DNA of 25,249 nt from Halobacteriales archaeon SW_9_67_25. GTDB taxonomy: Archaea; Halobacteriota; Halobacteria; Halobacteriales; Haloarculaceae. Shown here piece by piece: positions 6,229-13,086 of this stretch. The stretch spans positions 1 through 25,249 of the forward strand of contig PXSU01000118.1 in NCBI GenBank assembly GCA_003022745.1. The letters run 5' to 3'. The number at the start of each line of letters is the position of its first letter. Position 1 is the first letter of the stretch. Made by a program: the position numbers and the translations under genes. The notes under the pieces were generated by a model. The model ran no database searches and was not told the origin of the DNA. It saw only the letters and a list, made by a program, of their open reading frames with translations.

Positions 6229-6724
6229 ATGAGCACCCAGAAGACAGTCAATCAGGAGTTCGGCACCGTCGAGGAGAGCCCGGCGCTCCGTCTCGACGCG
6301 GAGAAGGCAGAGCAGATTCAAGAAACACCACTGGAACGTCGAGGGCGCCGAGTTCCGCGACCTTCACCTGTTCCTCGGTGAGGCCGCCGAAAACGTGGAG
6401 GAGGCCGCCGACGAACTCGCAGAGCGCGCTCAGGCGCTCGGTGGGACGCCTGTCTCGGGCATGGACAACCTCCAGGAGTTCGCCACGGTCGAGGCCGAAC
6501 ACGAGGACGTCTACGACATCCGGACGTCGCTGGCAAACGACATGGAAATCTACGGCGACATCATCGAGACGGTGCGGGACCACGTCGAACTCGCCGAGAA
6601 CCTCGGCGACCACGCGACCGCACAGATTCTCCGGGACATCCTCGTCCAGACGGAGGAAGACGCCCACCACATCGAGCACTACCTCGAAGACGACACCCTC
6701 GTCTTCGGCGGCGCGATGGACTGA
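6229..6724 (+). pseudogene. dpsA: dpsA, ferritin-like DNA-protecting protein, broken by internal deletion
   Basis: Dps proteins assemble into 12-subunit shells that oxidise and store iron and protect DNA. The N-terminus (MSTQKTVNQEFGTVEESPALRLDAEKAEQI, in two parts) matches haloarchaeal DpsA, then the frame is lost at about 6319. It resumes one frame over at 6320 as KKHHWNVEGAEFRDLHLFLGEA and continues to EDDTLVFGGAMD. From memory of Halobacterium DpsA, about 18 residues of helix A (VEALNTDLASTYVLYHQV) should lie between EQI and KKHHW. Adding 53 nt gives 549 nt, which is 182 aa, the family length. The remaining frame is perfectly conserved, so the break is recent, or it is an assembly error. 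Without the deletion it would be leaderless from the TATA box at 6195-6201. Confidence 0.9.
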
Positions 6725-6742
6725 CGGGAACGGAGCGCGGTA

Positions 6743-6922
6743 TCAGCGACGGAGGTCGACTGTCAGACTCGACGCAATCCAGCTGTCGCTGTTTTGCTCT
6801 TCGACGAACACGGTCCGGCCGGGGGCGCTCTGGTGGGCCGCCACCGGTACGTCCGGCGAGGCCGCCGGGGGTCCGACCTCGCTGTCGTCTGCGACCGCCG
6901 TGCCGTCCTCCAGAGTTGTCAT
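6743..6922 (-). CDS. small acidic hypothetical protein (59 aa)
   Basis: ATG at 6922 gives MTTLEDGTAVADDSEVGPPA and ends in SWIASSLTVDLRR. The N-terminal half looks disordered and Pro/Ala/Asp-rich. The C-terminal RTVFVEEQNSDSWIASSLTVDL looks like a short folded beta motif seen in many tiny haloarchaeal proteins. A TATA-like TTATAG (minus, 6948-6953) is about 27 nt upstream, consistent with leaderless expression, and it lies within an operator-like inverted repeat. It is divergent from the 197-residue gene. Function unknown. Confidence 0.7.
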   Translation of the reverse strand: MTTLEDGTAVADDSEVGPPAASPDVPVAAHQSAPGRTVFVEEQNSDSWIASSLTVDLRR

Positions 6923-6931
6923 CGTCGTGGA

Positions 6932-6971
6932 TTAGGCACCCCTAAAGCTATAAGGTTTTTGGAGTGCCTAA
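6932..6971. promoter_or_regulatory. operator-like inverted repeats flanking a bidirectional TATA region
   Basis: TTAGGCAC (6932-6939) and its exact reverse complement GTGCCTAA (6964-6971) flank the AT-rich CTATAAGG at 6948-6955. The left half also forms TTAGG-CACC-CCTAA (6932-6945). TTAGG/CCTAA half-sites resemble those of DtxR-type metal regulators. It lies between the divergent 59-aa and 197-aa genes. Confidence 0.5.
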
Positions 6972-7015
6972 ACCAGGAACTCGTCGCTTTTGTGTGCGGA
7001 TACCGTAGGCGGGAT

Positions 7016-7609
7016 ATGAGCGACCGCCCCCGGGACGACACTCGGGACGCCGCCGCGAGCGTCGGTGAACTCGCCAGGACCGTCGAGGAGTTACAGGGAG
7101 AACTCGCCGGAACCAGTCCACGGCGGGGGCTGCCGACGCCGCGTGCCCTGGCGCGGTTCACCAGCGAGGTGACGATTCCGGCCATCGTTCTCGCTCTCGA
7201 GACGAACGTCCGCGCGCTCAAACTCCTCCAGCGGGCGCTCCGGCTCGCAGCCGGGGAGGGGCCCGCGACCGGCGGGAGAGGTGGCGAGGCGCGCCAGCGC
7301 GCCGAAGAACTCGGGCGCGAGACGCTGGCGCGGCTGGACGACGCGCTCGCCGACCTGCAGGAAGCGCTCGCGGAGCGACCCCCCGAGGACCCGGCGAGGG
7401 AGTTGCTCGCCGAGGCGCGCAGGCTCCGGGCGGATATCGACGACCGGCTCGCGACGGACGGTCCTGGCGAGGACACCGTGGCGGGAGCCGACCAGTCTGG
7501 CCCGCGGGATCGGGGCGTCGACATCGACGTCGAGTCCGAACTCCAGTCCATCAAGGACGACCTGGACAACGGTGAGGACGACACCGGCGGCAGTGACGAG
7601 GACCACTGA
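7016..7609 (+). CDS. conserved haloarchaeal hypothetical protein (197 aa)
   Basis: This is an acidic, helix-rich protein. A segment near residue 40 reads TPRALARFTSEVTIPAIVLALETNVRALKLLQRALRLA (split for length), typical of a haloarchaeal family (possibly DUF7547, from memory), followed by coiled-coil-like helices (RLDDALADLQEALAER) and a disordered Asp/Glu-rich tail (DNGEDDTGGSDEDH). No membrane segment is clear, although IPAIVLALE could pack on a surface. I chose the ATG at 7016 over the upstream frame because upstream is the promoter/operator region. It ends one base before the PHP gene starts, so the two are probably co-transcribed. Function unknown. Confidence 0.75.
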   Translation: MSDRPRDDTRDAAASVGELARTVEELQGELAGTSPRRGLPTPRALARFTSEVTIPAIVLALETNVRALKLLQRALRLAAGEGPATGGRGGEARQRAEELGRETLARLDDALADLQEALAERPPEDPARELLAEARRLRADIDDRLATDGPGEDTVAGADQSGPRDRGVDIDVESELQSIKDDLDNGEDDTGGSDEDH

Positions 7610-7610
7610 G

Positions 7611-8393
7611 ATGACAGTCGCCGACCTCCACGTCCACACGACGAACTCCGACGGGGCGCTGACTCTGGAGACGCTCCCCGCAGCAGCACGGGCGGCGGGC
7701 GTCGAGGCGGTTGCCGTCACCGACCACGACCGACTCCATCCCGCCCTCGACGCCCCGGTGGTGGAACGCGACGGCGTGACCGTCATCCACGGTATCGAAC
7801 TCCGCGTCGACTCGCCGGCCGGCCGGGTCGACCTGCTCGGGTACGGCGTCGAACGAACGGAGGCCCTGACTGCCGAACTCGACCGTCTCCAGACCGACCG
7901 GGTCGAGCGGGCCCGCACAATCGTCGACTGTCTCGAGGACCGCCTCGGCGTGACCCTCGACGTGGCCTTCGAGCCCGGCGTCGGCCGTCCACACATCGCC
8001 CGTGCCGTCGCGGAGAGTGCCGCCGACTTCGGGTACACCGAAGCGTTCGAGGAACTCATCGGTGACGGCCGGCCCTGCTACGTGGCCCGCGATGTCCCCG
8101 ACTTCGAGCGCGGGCGCGGTCTCCTCGGCGAGGCCTGCGGCATAGTCGCGCTGGCCCACCCGCTCAGGTACGAGGACCCGGACGCCGCGCTCGAACTCGT
8201 GGCCGACCTCGACGCCGTCGAGCGGTACTACCCCTACGGCCGCGCCGCCGAGACCGCACCCATCGAGGCGGCCATCGACCGCCACGGCCTCCTCGCCACC
8301 GGCGGAAGCGACGCACACGACGACCGGCTCGGCCAGACCGGCATCGACCGCACGGAGTACGAACGCGTCCGTTCGCTCCTCGGCGGTGGCTGA
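7611..8393 (+). CDS. PHP-domain metal-dependent phosphoesterase (260 aa)
   Basis: A PHP-superfamily hydrolase of the TrpH/YciV type; members cleave phosphoester bonds in nucleotides or RNA 5' ends using a multi-metal centre. Visible metal ligands are DLHVHT (5-10), TDHD (37-40), HGIE (60-63), GRPHIA (near 125), ALAHP (near 182) and GGSDAH (near 230), all in the expected order. The length is normal for a single-domain member. It begins one base after the stop of the 197-aa gene, implying translational coupling. There is no signal peptide, so it is cytoplasmic. Exact substrate unknown. Confidence 0.9.
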   Translation: MTVADLHVHTTNSDGALTLETLPAAARAAGVEAVAVTDHDRLHPALDAPVVERDGVTVIHGIELRVDSPAGRVDLLGYGVERTEALTAELDRLQTDRVERARTIVDCLEDRLGVTLDVAFEPGVGRPHIARAVAESAADFGYTEAFEELIGDGRPCYVARDVPDFERGRGLLGEACGIVALAHPLRYEDPDAALELVADLDAVERYYPYGRAAETAPIEAAIDRHGLLATGGSDAHDDRLGQTGIDRTEYERVRSLLGGG

Positions 8394-8455
8394 CCCCGGC
8401 GACGCGGGCTGCCGGGTCCGTAGGCTTCAATGCCCGGACCGCCCTACAGTGGGAC

Positions 8456-8620
8456 ATGCAGTGTCACTACTGTGATCGGGACGCCGACGTCACCGTCGAC
8501 AAGGACGGCGTCAGGGTCGGCGTCTGTGAGGAGCACTTCCGCGGGCAGATGGAAGAGCTGGCCGACTCGGATTTCCTCGACGACATCAAGGGGGAGCTGA
8601 ACATCGACCGGACGGAGTGA
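8456..8620 (+). CDS. DUF6757-like CXXC small protein (54 aa)
   Basis: ATG at 8456 gives MQCHYCDRDADVTVDKDG, then VGVCEEHFRGQMEELAD and an end DIDRTE-like (NIDRTE). The CxxC (3, 6) and C-x2-H (C24, H27) pattern forms a candidate single zinc knuckle, and the length and ending match the haloarchaeal DUF6757 family as I remember it. Such proteins are cytoplasmic and of unknown role. It is preceded by a 62-nt gap after the PHP gene. Function not known. Confidence 0.8.
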   Translation: MQCHYCDRDADVTVDKDGVRVGVCEEHFRGQMEELADSDFLDDIKGELNIDRTE

Positions 8621-8631
8621 GGGGACCGGAA

Positions 8632-8674
8632 CGGGACAGGACGCGACGGGCACTGTCCCGGACAGGCCCGGGAC
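8632..8674. terminator. alternative hairpins between convergent genes
   Basis: CGGGACAG pairs with CTGTCCCG (8632-8639/8653-8660), while GTCCCGG pairs with CCGGGAC (8655-8661/8668-8674). The two stems share 8655-8660 and exclude each other. The site lies in the 61-nt gap between the convergent zinc-ribbon-like and thioredoxin-fold genes, suiting a bidirectional terminator, although no T-run follows. Confidence 0.4.
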
Positions 8675-8681
8675 GTATCCG

Positions 8682-9380
8682 CTAGTCGTACACGTCCTCG
8701 ACCCGCTCGGCGAGGACGTCGGCGGGGAGGTATCCCTCGAAGGTGTCGGCGAGTTCGCCGTCGGCGAAAAACAGAAGTGTCGGGGCAGAGGTAACCTCGA
8801 ACTCCCTCCGCAGGCGGCCGACGCTGTCGCCGTCGACGCCCGCGAGCGCGACACGCTCGGGGAGCGCCTCGCGAAAGGCCGGTAGATCCCTCCTGAGCGA
8901 CCGGCACGGATCGCAGGGGTACGACCAGACGATGAGGACGGCGTCGCCGTGCTCCTCGACGAACGGCTCGTAGGTGTCGTCGTCGAGTTCGGGCATCGAG
9001 TCCGGAACAGCGTCGAATCCGACCCCGGAAATCATCGATGTCAACAGGACGAGCACGTCCTGGGGGAGGTCCCGGTCGAGGTGTGATTGGAGACTCAGAT
9101 ACGCGATCAGGTCCTCGCGAGTGAGGTTGTCGTCGATGCGTGCCTTCGCGTCCGCGACCGGGACGTCGAACAGGTCGGCGATGGTCTCGGCGAACGTCTC
9201 TTCGTCGAGGTCCTGGTAGGTGTCGGCGTAGACGGCACGGGCATCCTCGAAGTCGACGGTTGCGGTCACGCTGTCGTTCTCGTCGACGTCGATGACGTCG
9301 GCCTCGATCAGAAAGTCCAGGCGTGCCTCGGGGTCGTCCCGGAGGTCCGCGACCGGTATCTCTGTGGTGTGTTCGGCCAT
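8682..9380 (-). CDS. thioredoxin-fold protein at end of the importer operon (232 aa)
   Basis: The C-terminal domain (about 130-232) is a thioredoxin fold with VLIVWSYPCDPCRSLRRDL (active-site C156-D-P-C159) and the cis-proline at TSAPTLLFF (P200). The N-terminal 120 residues are acidic and helix-rich (EIPVADLRDDPEARLD..., NLTREDLIAYLSLQSHL) and do not match a family I know. No signal peptide, so it should reduce or sense disulfides in the cytoplasm. It follows the LivF-type ATPase gene by 3 nt, so it is the last gene of the operon. Co-transcription with an ABC importer is unusual. The CDPC dipeptide is not the classical CGPC, so redox potential may differ. Confidence 0.85.
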   Translation of the reverse strand: MAEHTTEIPVADLRDDPEARLDFLIEADVIDVDENDSVTATVDFEDARAVYADTYQDLDEETFAETIADLFDVPVADAKARIDDNLTREDLIAYLSLQSHLDRDLPQDVLVLLTSMISGVGFDAVPDSMPELDDDTYEPFVEEHGDAVLIVWSYPCDPCRSLRRDLPAFREALPERVALAGVDGDSVGRLRREFEVTSAPTLLFFADGELADTFEGYLPADVLAERVEDVYD

Positions 9381-9383
9381 GGG

Positions 9384-10139
9384 TCAGACCCCGAGATACT
9401 GTTGGCGGATTTCCTCGTCCGCTTTTAGTTCGTCCGAGGGACCCTCGAAGACGACCTCACCCTGGTCGATGACGTAACACCGGTCCGAGATTGCCATGGC
9501 GGCGATGGCGTTTTGCTCGATGAGCAGTATCGTCGTCCCCTCGTTGTTGATGCGGTCGATAGCGTCCTCGACGTCCTCGACGATCTGTGGGGCCAGCCCC
9601 TCGTAGGGTTCGTCGAGCATCAGCAGATCCGGTCCCTGCCGGAGAGCGCGTGCGATGGCAAGCATCTGCTGTTCGCCCCCCGAAAGGGTGCCCGCGAGCT
9701 GGTCGCGGCGTTCGTCCAGCCGCGGGAAGGCCTCGTAGATGACATTGACGTCGACCGTCTCGGCCGGGTTCTCGATGTTCCGGCGGATCAGGTTCGATTT
9801 GTTCCGGGAGACATCCGCCATGTGGAGGTTCTCCTCGACCGTGAGGTTCGAGAAGACGCGGCGTTCCTCTGGCACGAGCCCGATCCCGCCGATGGAACGG
9901 TCGTCGGGGGGGACGTCGGTGAGGTCCTTGCCACGGAAGTGGATGGAACCGCTGCGAACCACGGGGGGTGTCGCCCCGGCGATGCTCCGGACGGTCGTCG
10001 TCTTGCCGGCACCGTTGCGCCCCAGCAGCGCACAGATCTCGCCGGACTCGACTTCGAGCGACAGCCCCCGGAGGATGTGGCTCTCGCCGTAGTAGGCGTT
10101 GACGTCCTCAACCGCGAGCAGCGATCCGTTCTCGCTCAT
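9384..10139 (-). CDS. livF: branched-chain-type ABC transporter ATPase LivF (251 aa)
   Basis: One of two cytoplasmic ATPases driving the importer. Walker A GRNGAGKTT (40-48), signature LSGGEQQ (152-158), Walker B LLMLDEP (172-178) and the LivF-specific DEPYEGLAPQIVEDV stretch and AIAAMAISDRCYVI segment assign it to the LivF/UrtE branch. It overlaps the LivG gene by 4 nt (ATGA) and is followed after 3 nt by the thioredoxin-fold gene. It should pair with LivG on the permeases LivH and LivM. Substrate cannot be read from this subunit. Confidence 0.95.
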   Translation of the reverse strand: MSENGSLLAVEDVNAYYGESHILRGLSLEVESGEICALLGRNGAGKTTTVRSIAGATPPVVRSGSIHFRGKDLTDVPPDDRSIGGIGLVPEERRVFSNLTVEENLHMADVSRNKSNLIRRNIENPAETVDVNVIYEAFPRLDERRDQLAGTLSGGEQQMLAIARALRQGPDLLMLDEPYEGLAPQIVEDVEDAIDRINNEGTTILLIEQNAIAAMAISDRCYVIDQGEVVFEGPSDELKADEEIRQQYLGV

Positions 10140-10894
10140 ATCTCCGCACCTCCGAGGTAGGCCTCCTGGACCTGTTCGTCACCGCGGATCTGCTCGGGTG
10201 CGGCGTTCGCGATGATCGCCCCGCGGTGCAGGACAGTAATCTTGTCGGCGACGCGGAAGATGACCTCCATGTCGTGTTCGACGAGCACGATGGTCAGCCC
10301 CAACTCCTCCCGGAGTTCCTCGATGAGGTCGACCGTCTGGCGGGTCTCGTCGGGGGACATTCCCGCCGTGGGCTCGTCCATGAACAGCAACTCCGGCTCG
10401 GAGGCCAGCGCGATGGCAATCTCCAGCCGGCGCTTGTCGCCGTACGGGAGGCTCTGGGCCTGGACGTTGCGGTCCTCCCAGAGTTCGACCGAGCGCAACA
10501 TCCGCTCGGTTCTGTCTTGGACGGCGTTGTAGTCCGAGCGCTTCTTGAGGAAGTTGAACCGGAACGAGCCGTGTTCGGCCCCGAAGGCGGCAATCTGGAC
10601 GTTCTCCTCGACGGTCATGGTCGGGAAGATCGAGGCCGTCTGGAAGGACTTCGAGATGCCCTGCTGGACCGTCTCGTGTGGGGGCATACCGGTGATATCC
10701 TCGCCGTCGAACTCGACGGTACCGCTCGTGGGGTCGAGCAGCCCCGAGACGCAGTTGATGAACGTCGTCTTCCCGGCGCCGTTGGGACCGATGATGGCCT
10801 GGACGGTGCCCCTGTCGATGCCGACAGAGACGCCGTCGACGGCGGTCAGGCCGCCGAACTGCTTGACGAGGTCGGTTGTCTGGAGGAGACTCAC
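10136..10894 (-). CDS. livG: branched-chain-type ABC transporter ATPase LivG (252 aa)
   Basis: Cytoplasmic ATPase partner of LivF. Walker A GPNGAGKTT (36-44), signature LPYGDKR (149-155), Walker B ELLFMDEP (168-175) followed by TAGMSPDE, and the family-typical SKSFQTASIFPTMTVEENV segment identify it as LivG/UrtD-like. It starts with GTG in a GTGA overlap with the stop of livM, so translation is coupled. Length is typical. The operon context places it with permeases and a Tat lipoprotein binding protein. Confidence 0.95.
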   Translation of the reverse strand: MSLLQTTDLVKQFGGLTAVDGVSVGIDRGTVQAIIGPNGAGKTTFINCVSGLLDPTSGTVEFDGEDITGMPPHETVQQGISKSFQTASIFPTMTVEENVQIAAFGAEHGSFRFNFLKKRSDYNAVQDRTERMLRSVELWEDRNVQAQSLPYGDKRRLEIAIALASEPELLFMDEPTAGMSPDETRQTVDLIEELREELGLTIVLVEHDMEVIFRVADKITVLHRGAIIANAAPEQIRGDEQVQEAYLGGAEI

Positions 10895-12036
10895 TCGCTC
10901 TCACCTCCACGGTTCCGGACGCGGTCAGAGAGTCGATCCAGCGCGTCACGGGCACCCCGTCGGACGAGGAAGTCACGCACACCCGGGTACACGCCCTTCG
11001 GGAACGTCCAGACGATGACGACGAACACCGCCCCGAGGACGATCCGCCACAGCGACCCGATGGCGCCGATGACCGGCAGGCTGAGCCCGGAGAGGACGTT
11101 CGCGACGTACTCGAAGATAAAGGCGCCAAAGACCGGCCCGACGAGCGACCCGGCACCGCCGAGGATGGTCATGATAACGAAGTCACCGGACTGGATCCAG
11201 TAGTAGGCGGTGTTCGGGTGGACGTAGTTCTCGTGCATGATGAACAGCGCCCCGCCGGCCCCGGCGAAGACGGCCGAGATGATGAACGCCATCAGCTTGT
11301 ACCGCTGGACGTTCAGCCCGACGAAGGAGACACGCTGCTGGTTCTGTCCAAGCGCCTCGAAGATGAGCCCGTAGGGGGACTTGAGGATGCGGTTGGCGAT
11401 CCACAGCGCCAGCAGCGCCAGAATGGCGATGAAGACGTACTCGTAGGTGTACGACTGCAGGAACCCGATGTTGGGGAAGACGGCGCTGTCCAACTCGAAG
11501 GTTCCAAGGATCGGTCCTGTCCCGACCTCCGAGAACCCGTTGTCGCCGTTGGTGAGCCACGAGCCGGGACCCAGCGCCCAGAAGTAGAGCATCTGGCCGA
11601 ACGTGAGGGTGATGACCGCGAAGTAGACGCCGGTCCGGCGGATGGAGACCCACCCGATGGGCCAGGCGATCAGCGTCGCCACGGCGATGCCCGCGAGCAC
11701 CATCACGATCGGGCTCCCGACTGACTGGCTGACCACACCCGCAACGTACGCGCCCGTCCCGAAGAAGGCCGCGTGGCCAAAGGAGAGCAGGCCCGTATAG
11801 CCCAGCAGGAGGTTGTACCCGATGACGACGATGCCGTAGATGAGGATGAGCGAGGGGAGCCCGACGTAGCCGCCGATAGAGAAGTCGAGCATCTCGGCGA
11901 CGATACCGAATCCGTCGACGAGTACCCACGGGAGCGAGAACAGCGCGACCGCGCTGGCGATCATCAGGACGGCGTCGCTGTCCGTCAGGCCCGTGGCCCC
12001 GACGCTGCCACCCTCGCCCTCGGTTTCGGTGCTCAT
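10891..12036 (-). CDS. livM: branched-chain-type ABC transporter permease LivM (381 aa)
   Basis: Membrane permease of the importer. The acidic N-terminus (MSTETEGEGGSVGATG) precedes hydrophobic segments such as DAVLMIASAVALFSLPWVLV and LILIYGIVVIGYNLLLGYTG; the EAA-like cytoplasmic loop appears as GGAGSLVGPVFGAFIFEYV near residue 320. The LSFGHAAFFGTGAYVAGV motif is classical for the family. The frame is open upstream to 12489, but I chose the ATG at 12036, which overlaps the livH stop as ATGA. Length is about normal for the family. Confidence 0.93.
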   Translation of the reverse strand: MSTETEGEGGSVGATGLTDSDAVLMIASAVALFSLPWVLVDGFGIVAEMLDFSIGGYVGLPSLILIYGIVVIGYNLLLGYTGLLSFGHAAFFGTGAYVAGVVSQSVGSPIVMVLAGIAVATLIAWPIGWVSIRRTGVYFAVITLTFGQMLYFWALGPGSWLTNGDNGFSEVGTGPILGTFELDSAVFPNIGFLQSYTYEYVFIAILALLALWIANRILKSPYGLIFEALGQNQQRVSFVGLNVQRYKLMAFIISAVFAGAGGALFIMHENYVHPNTAYYWIQSGDFVIMTILGGAGSLVGPVFGAFIFEYVANVLSGLSLPVIGAIGSLWRIVLGAVFVVIVWTFPKGVYPGVRDFLVRRGARDALDRLSDRVRNRGGESE

Positions 12037-12986
12037 TCTTCCACCTCCACAGAGCCGAAGATGCCCTGCGGGCGGAAGATCAACACGAGCGCCACCAGGG
12101 CGTACATGGCGATGTCGGCCCACTGTGCGTAGCTCTGCTGGAAGCCCGCCAGGACGGTCCCGAGGACGATGCCGCCGACGATGGCACCCCGGACCGACCC
12201 GGCGCCGCCGACGACGAGGACCAGGAAGGCGGGAACCAGCGCCCGCTGTGTGCCGATCTGTGGCCTGACCGTCTCGAATGTCGTCCCGATGAGGCCGGCG
12301 AACGCGGCCAGGGCCGCCCCGAGCCCGAACACCAGCGCGTACGAGCGGTCGATGCGGATGCCGAGCAGGCTCACCATCTCCGAGTCCAGCGTCCCCGCCT
12401 TGACGATGAGGCCCCAGTCGGTCTTCTCCATGAACAGCCAGGTGAGCGCGATGACGATGAACGCGATGAGGATGATGACCAGCCGCCACCGGGGGAACCC
12501 GCCGACAATCGGGAGCGAAATCGGCCCCGACACCTGCAGTCCGAGCAGCGTATCCGGGGCCTGTGACTGGAACGTGTTCCCGCCGATGACCTGTTTGACC
12601 AGTTCCTCGACGATCAACGCGAGTCCGAACGTGACCAGCAGCTGGTCCGTGTGGGGGCGCTTGTAGAACGGTTTCGCCACCAGCCGCTCCATCAGAACCC
12701 CGACGACGAACCCGACGAGGGGGACGAGAAACAGTGCGATCACGAATCCCCAGCCGAGTCCCAGGTTCTGGATACCCAGGTCCATGAGGAGCCCGGTCCG
12801 GAGCGTGATGACCCGCATTATCAACATCCCCGCGTAGGCGCCGATGAGGTACAGCGCGCCGTGGGCGAGGTTGAGGAAGTTCATCGTCCCCAAAATGATC
12901 GTCAGCCCGATGCCCAGGAGCGCGAAAATCGCTCCCAGCTGGAGACCGTTCAGGAGGATCGAGAACAACTGTTGTACTGCGCTCAT
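12033..12986 (-). CDS. livH: branched-chain-type ABC transporter permease LivH (317 aa)
   Basis: Multi-spanning permease that pairs with LivM. It starts MSAVQQLFSILLNGLQLGAIFALLGIG (in pieces), has TMNFLNLAHGALYLIGAYAG typical of LivH, and ends with the conserved VVGGAGSVRGAIVGGIVLGTVLAGF loop region. ATG at 12986. The frame is open further upstream to 13259, but those codons read through the promoter region. A TATA-like ATTAAAAATT (13051-13060) lies 65 nt upstream, so livH-M-G-F can also be transcribed separately from the binding-protein gene, which ends 100 nt before livH. Confidence 0.93.
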   Translation of the reverse strand: MSAVQQLFSILLNGLQLGAIFALLGIGLTIILGTMNFLNLAHGALYLIGAYAGMLIMRVITLRTGLLMDLGIQNLGLGWGFVIALFLVPLVGFVVGVLMERLVAKPFYKRPHTDQLLVTFGLALIVEELVKQVIGGNTFQSQAPDTLLGLQVSGPISLPIVGGFPRWRLVIILIAFIVIALTWLFMEKTDWGLIVKAGTLDSEMVSLLGIRIDRSYALVFGLGAALAAFAGLIGTTFETVRPQIGTQRALVPAFLVLVVGGAGSVRGAIVGGIVLGTVLAGFQQSYAQWADIAMYALVALVLIFRPQGIFGSVEVEE

Positions 12987-13050
12987 GTGTGCTCGTGTAT
13001 TTGTAGCATAGATGTTCGGCTCTGTTTCGAGTAGCGTGTTTACCTCGGTG

Positions 13051-13060
13051 ATTAAAAATT
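13051..13060 (-). promoter_or_regulatory. TATA-like box before livH
   Basis: AATTTTTAAT on the minus strand in the 100-nt gap between the binding-protein gene and livH. A start about 25 nt downstream gives a leader of roughly 40 nt. It would allow separate tuning of permease/ATPase levels. Confidence 0.4.
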
Positions 13061-13086
13061 GCGGGGCTAAGATGCGTCTCGGCCGT

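Noticed and set aside
10891..12489. 532-aa version of LivM
   Set aside because: The added N-terminus is a shadow of LivH; the ATGA overlap at 12036 is the true start.
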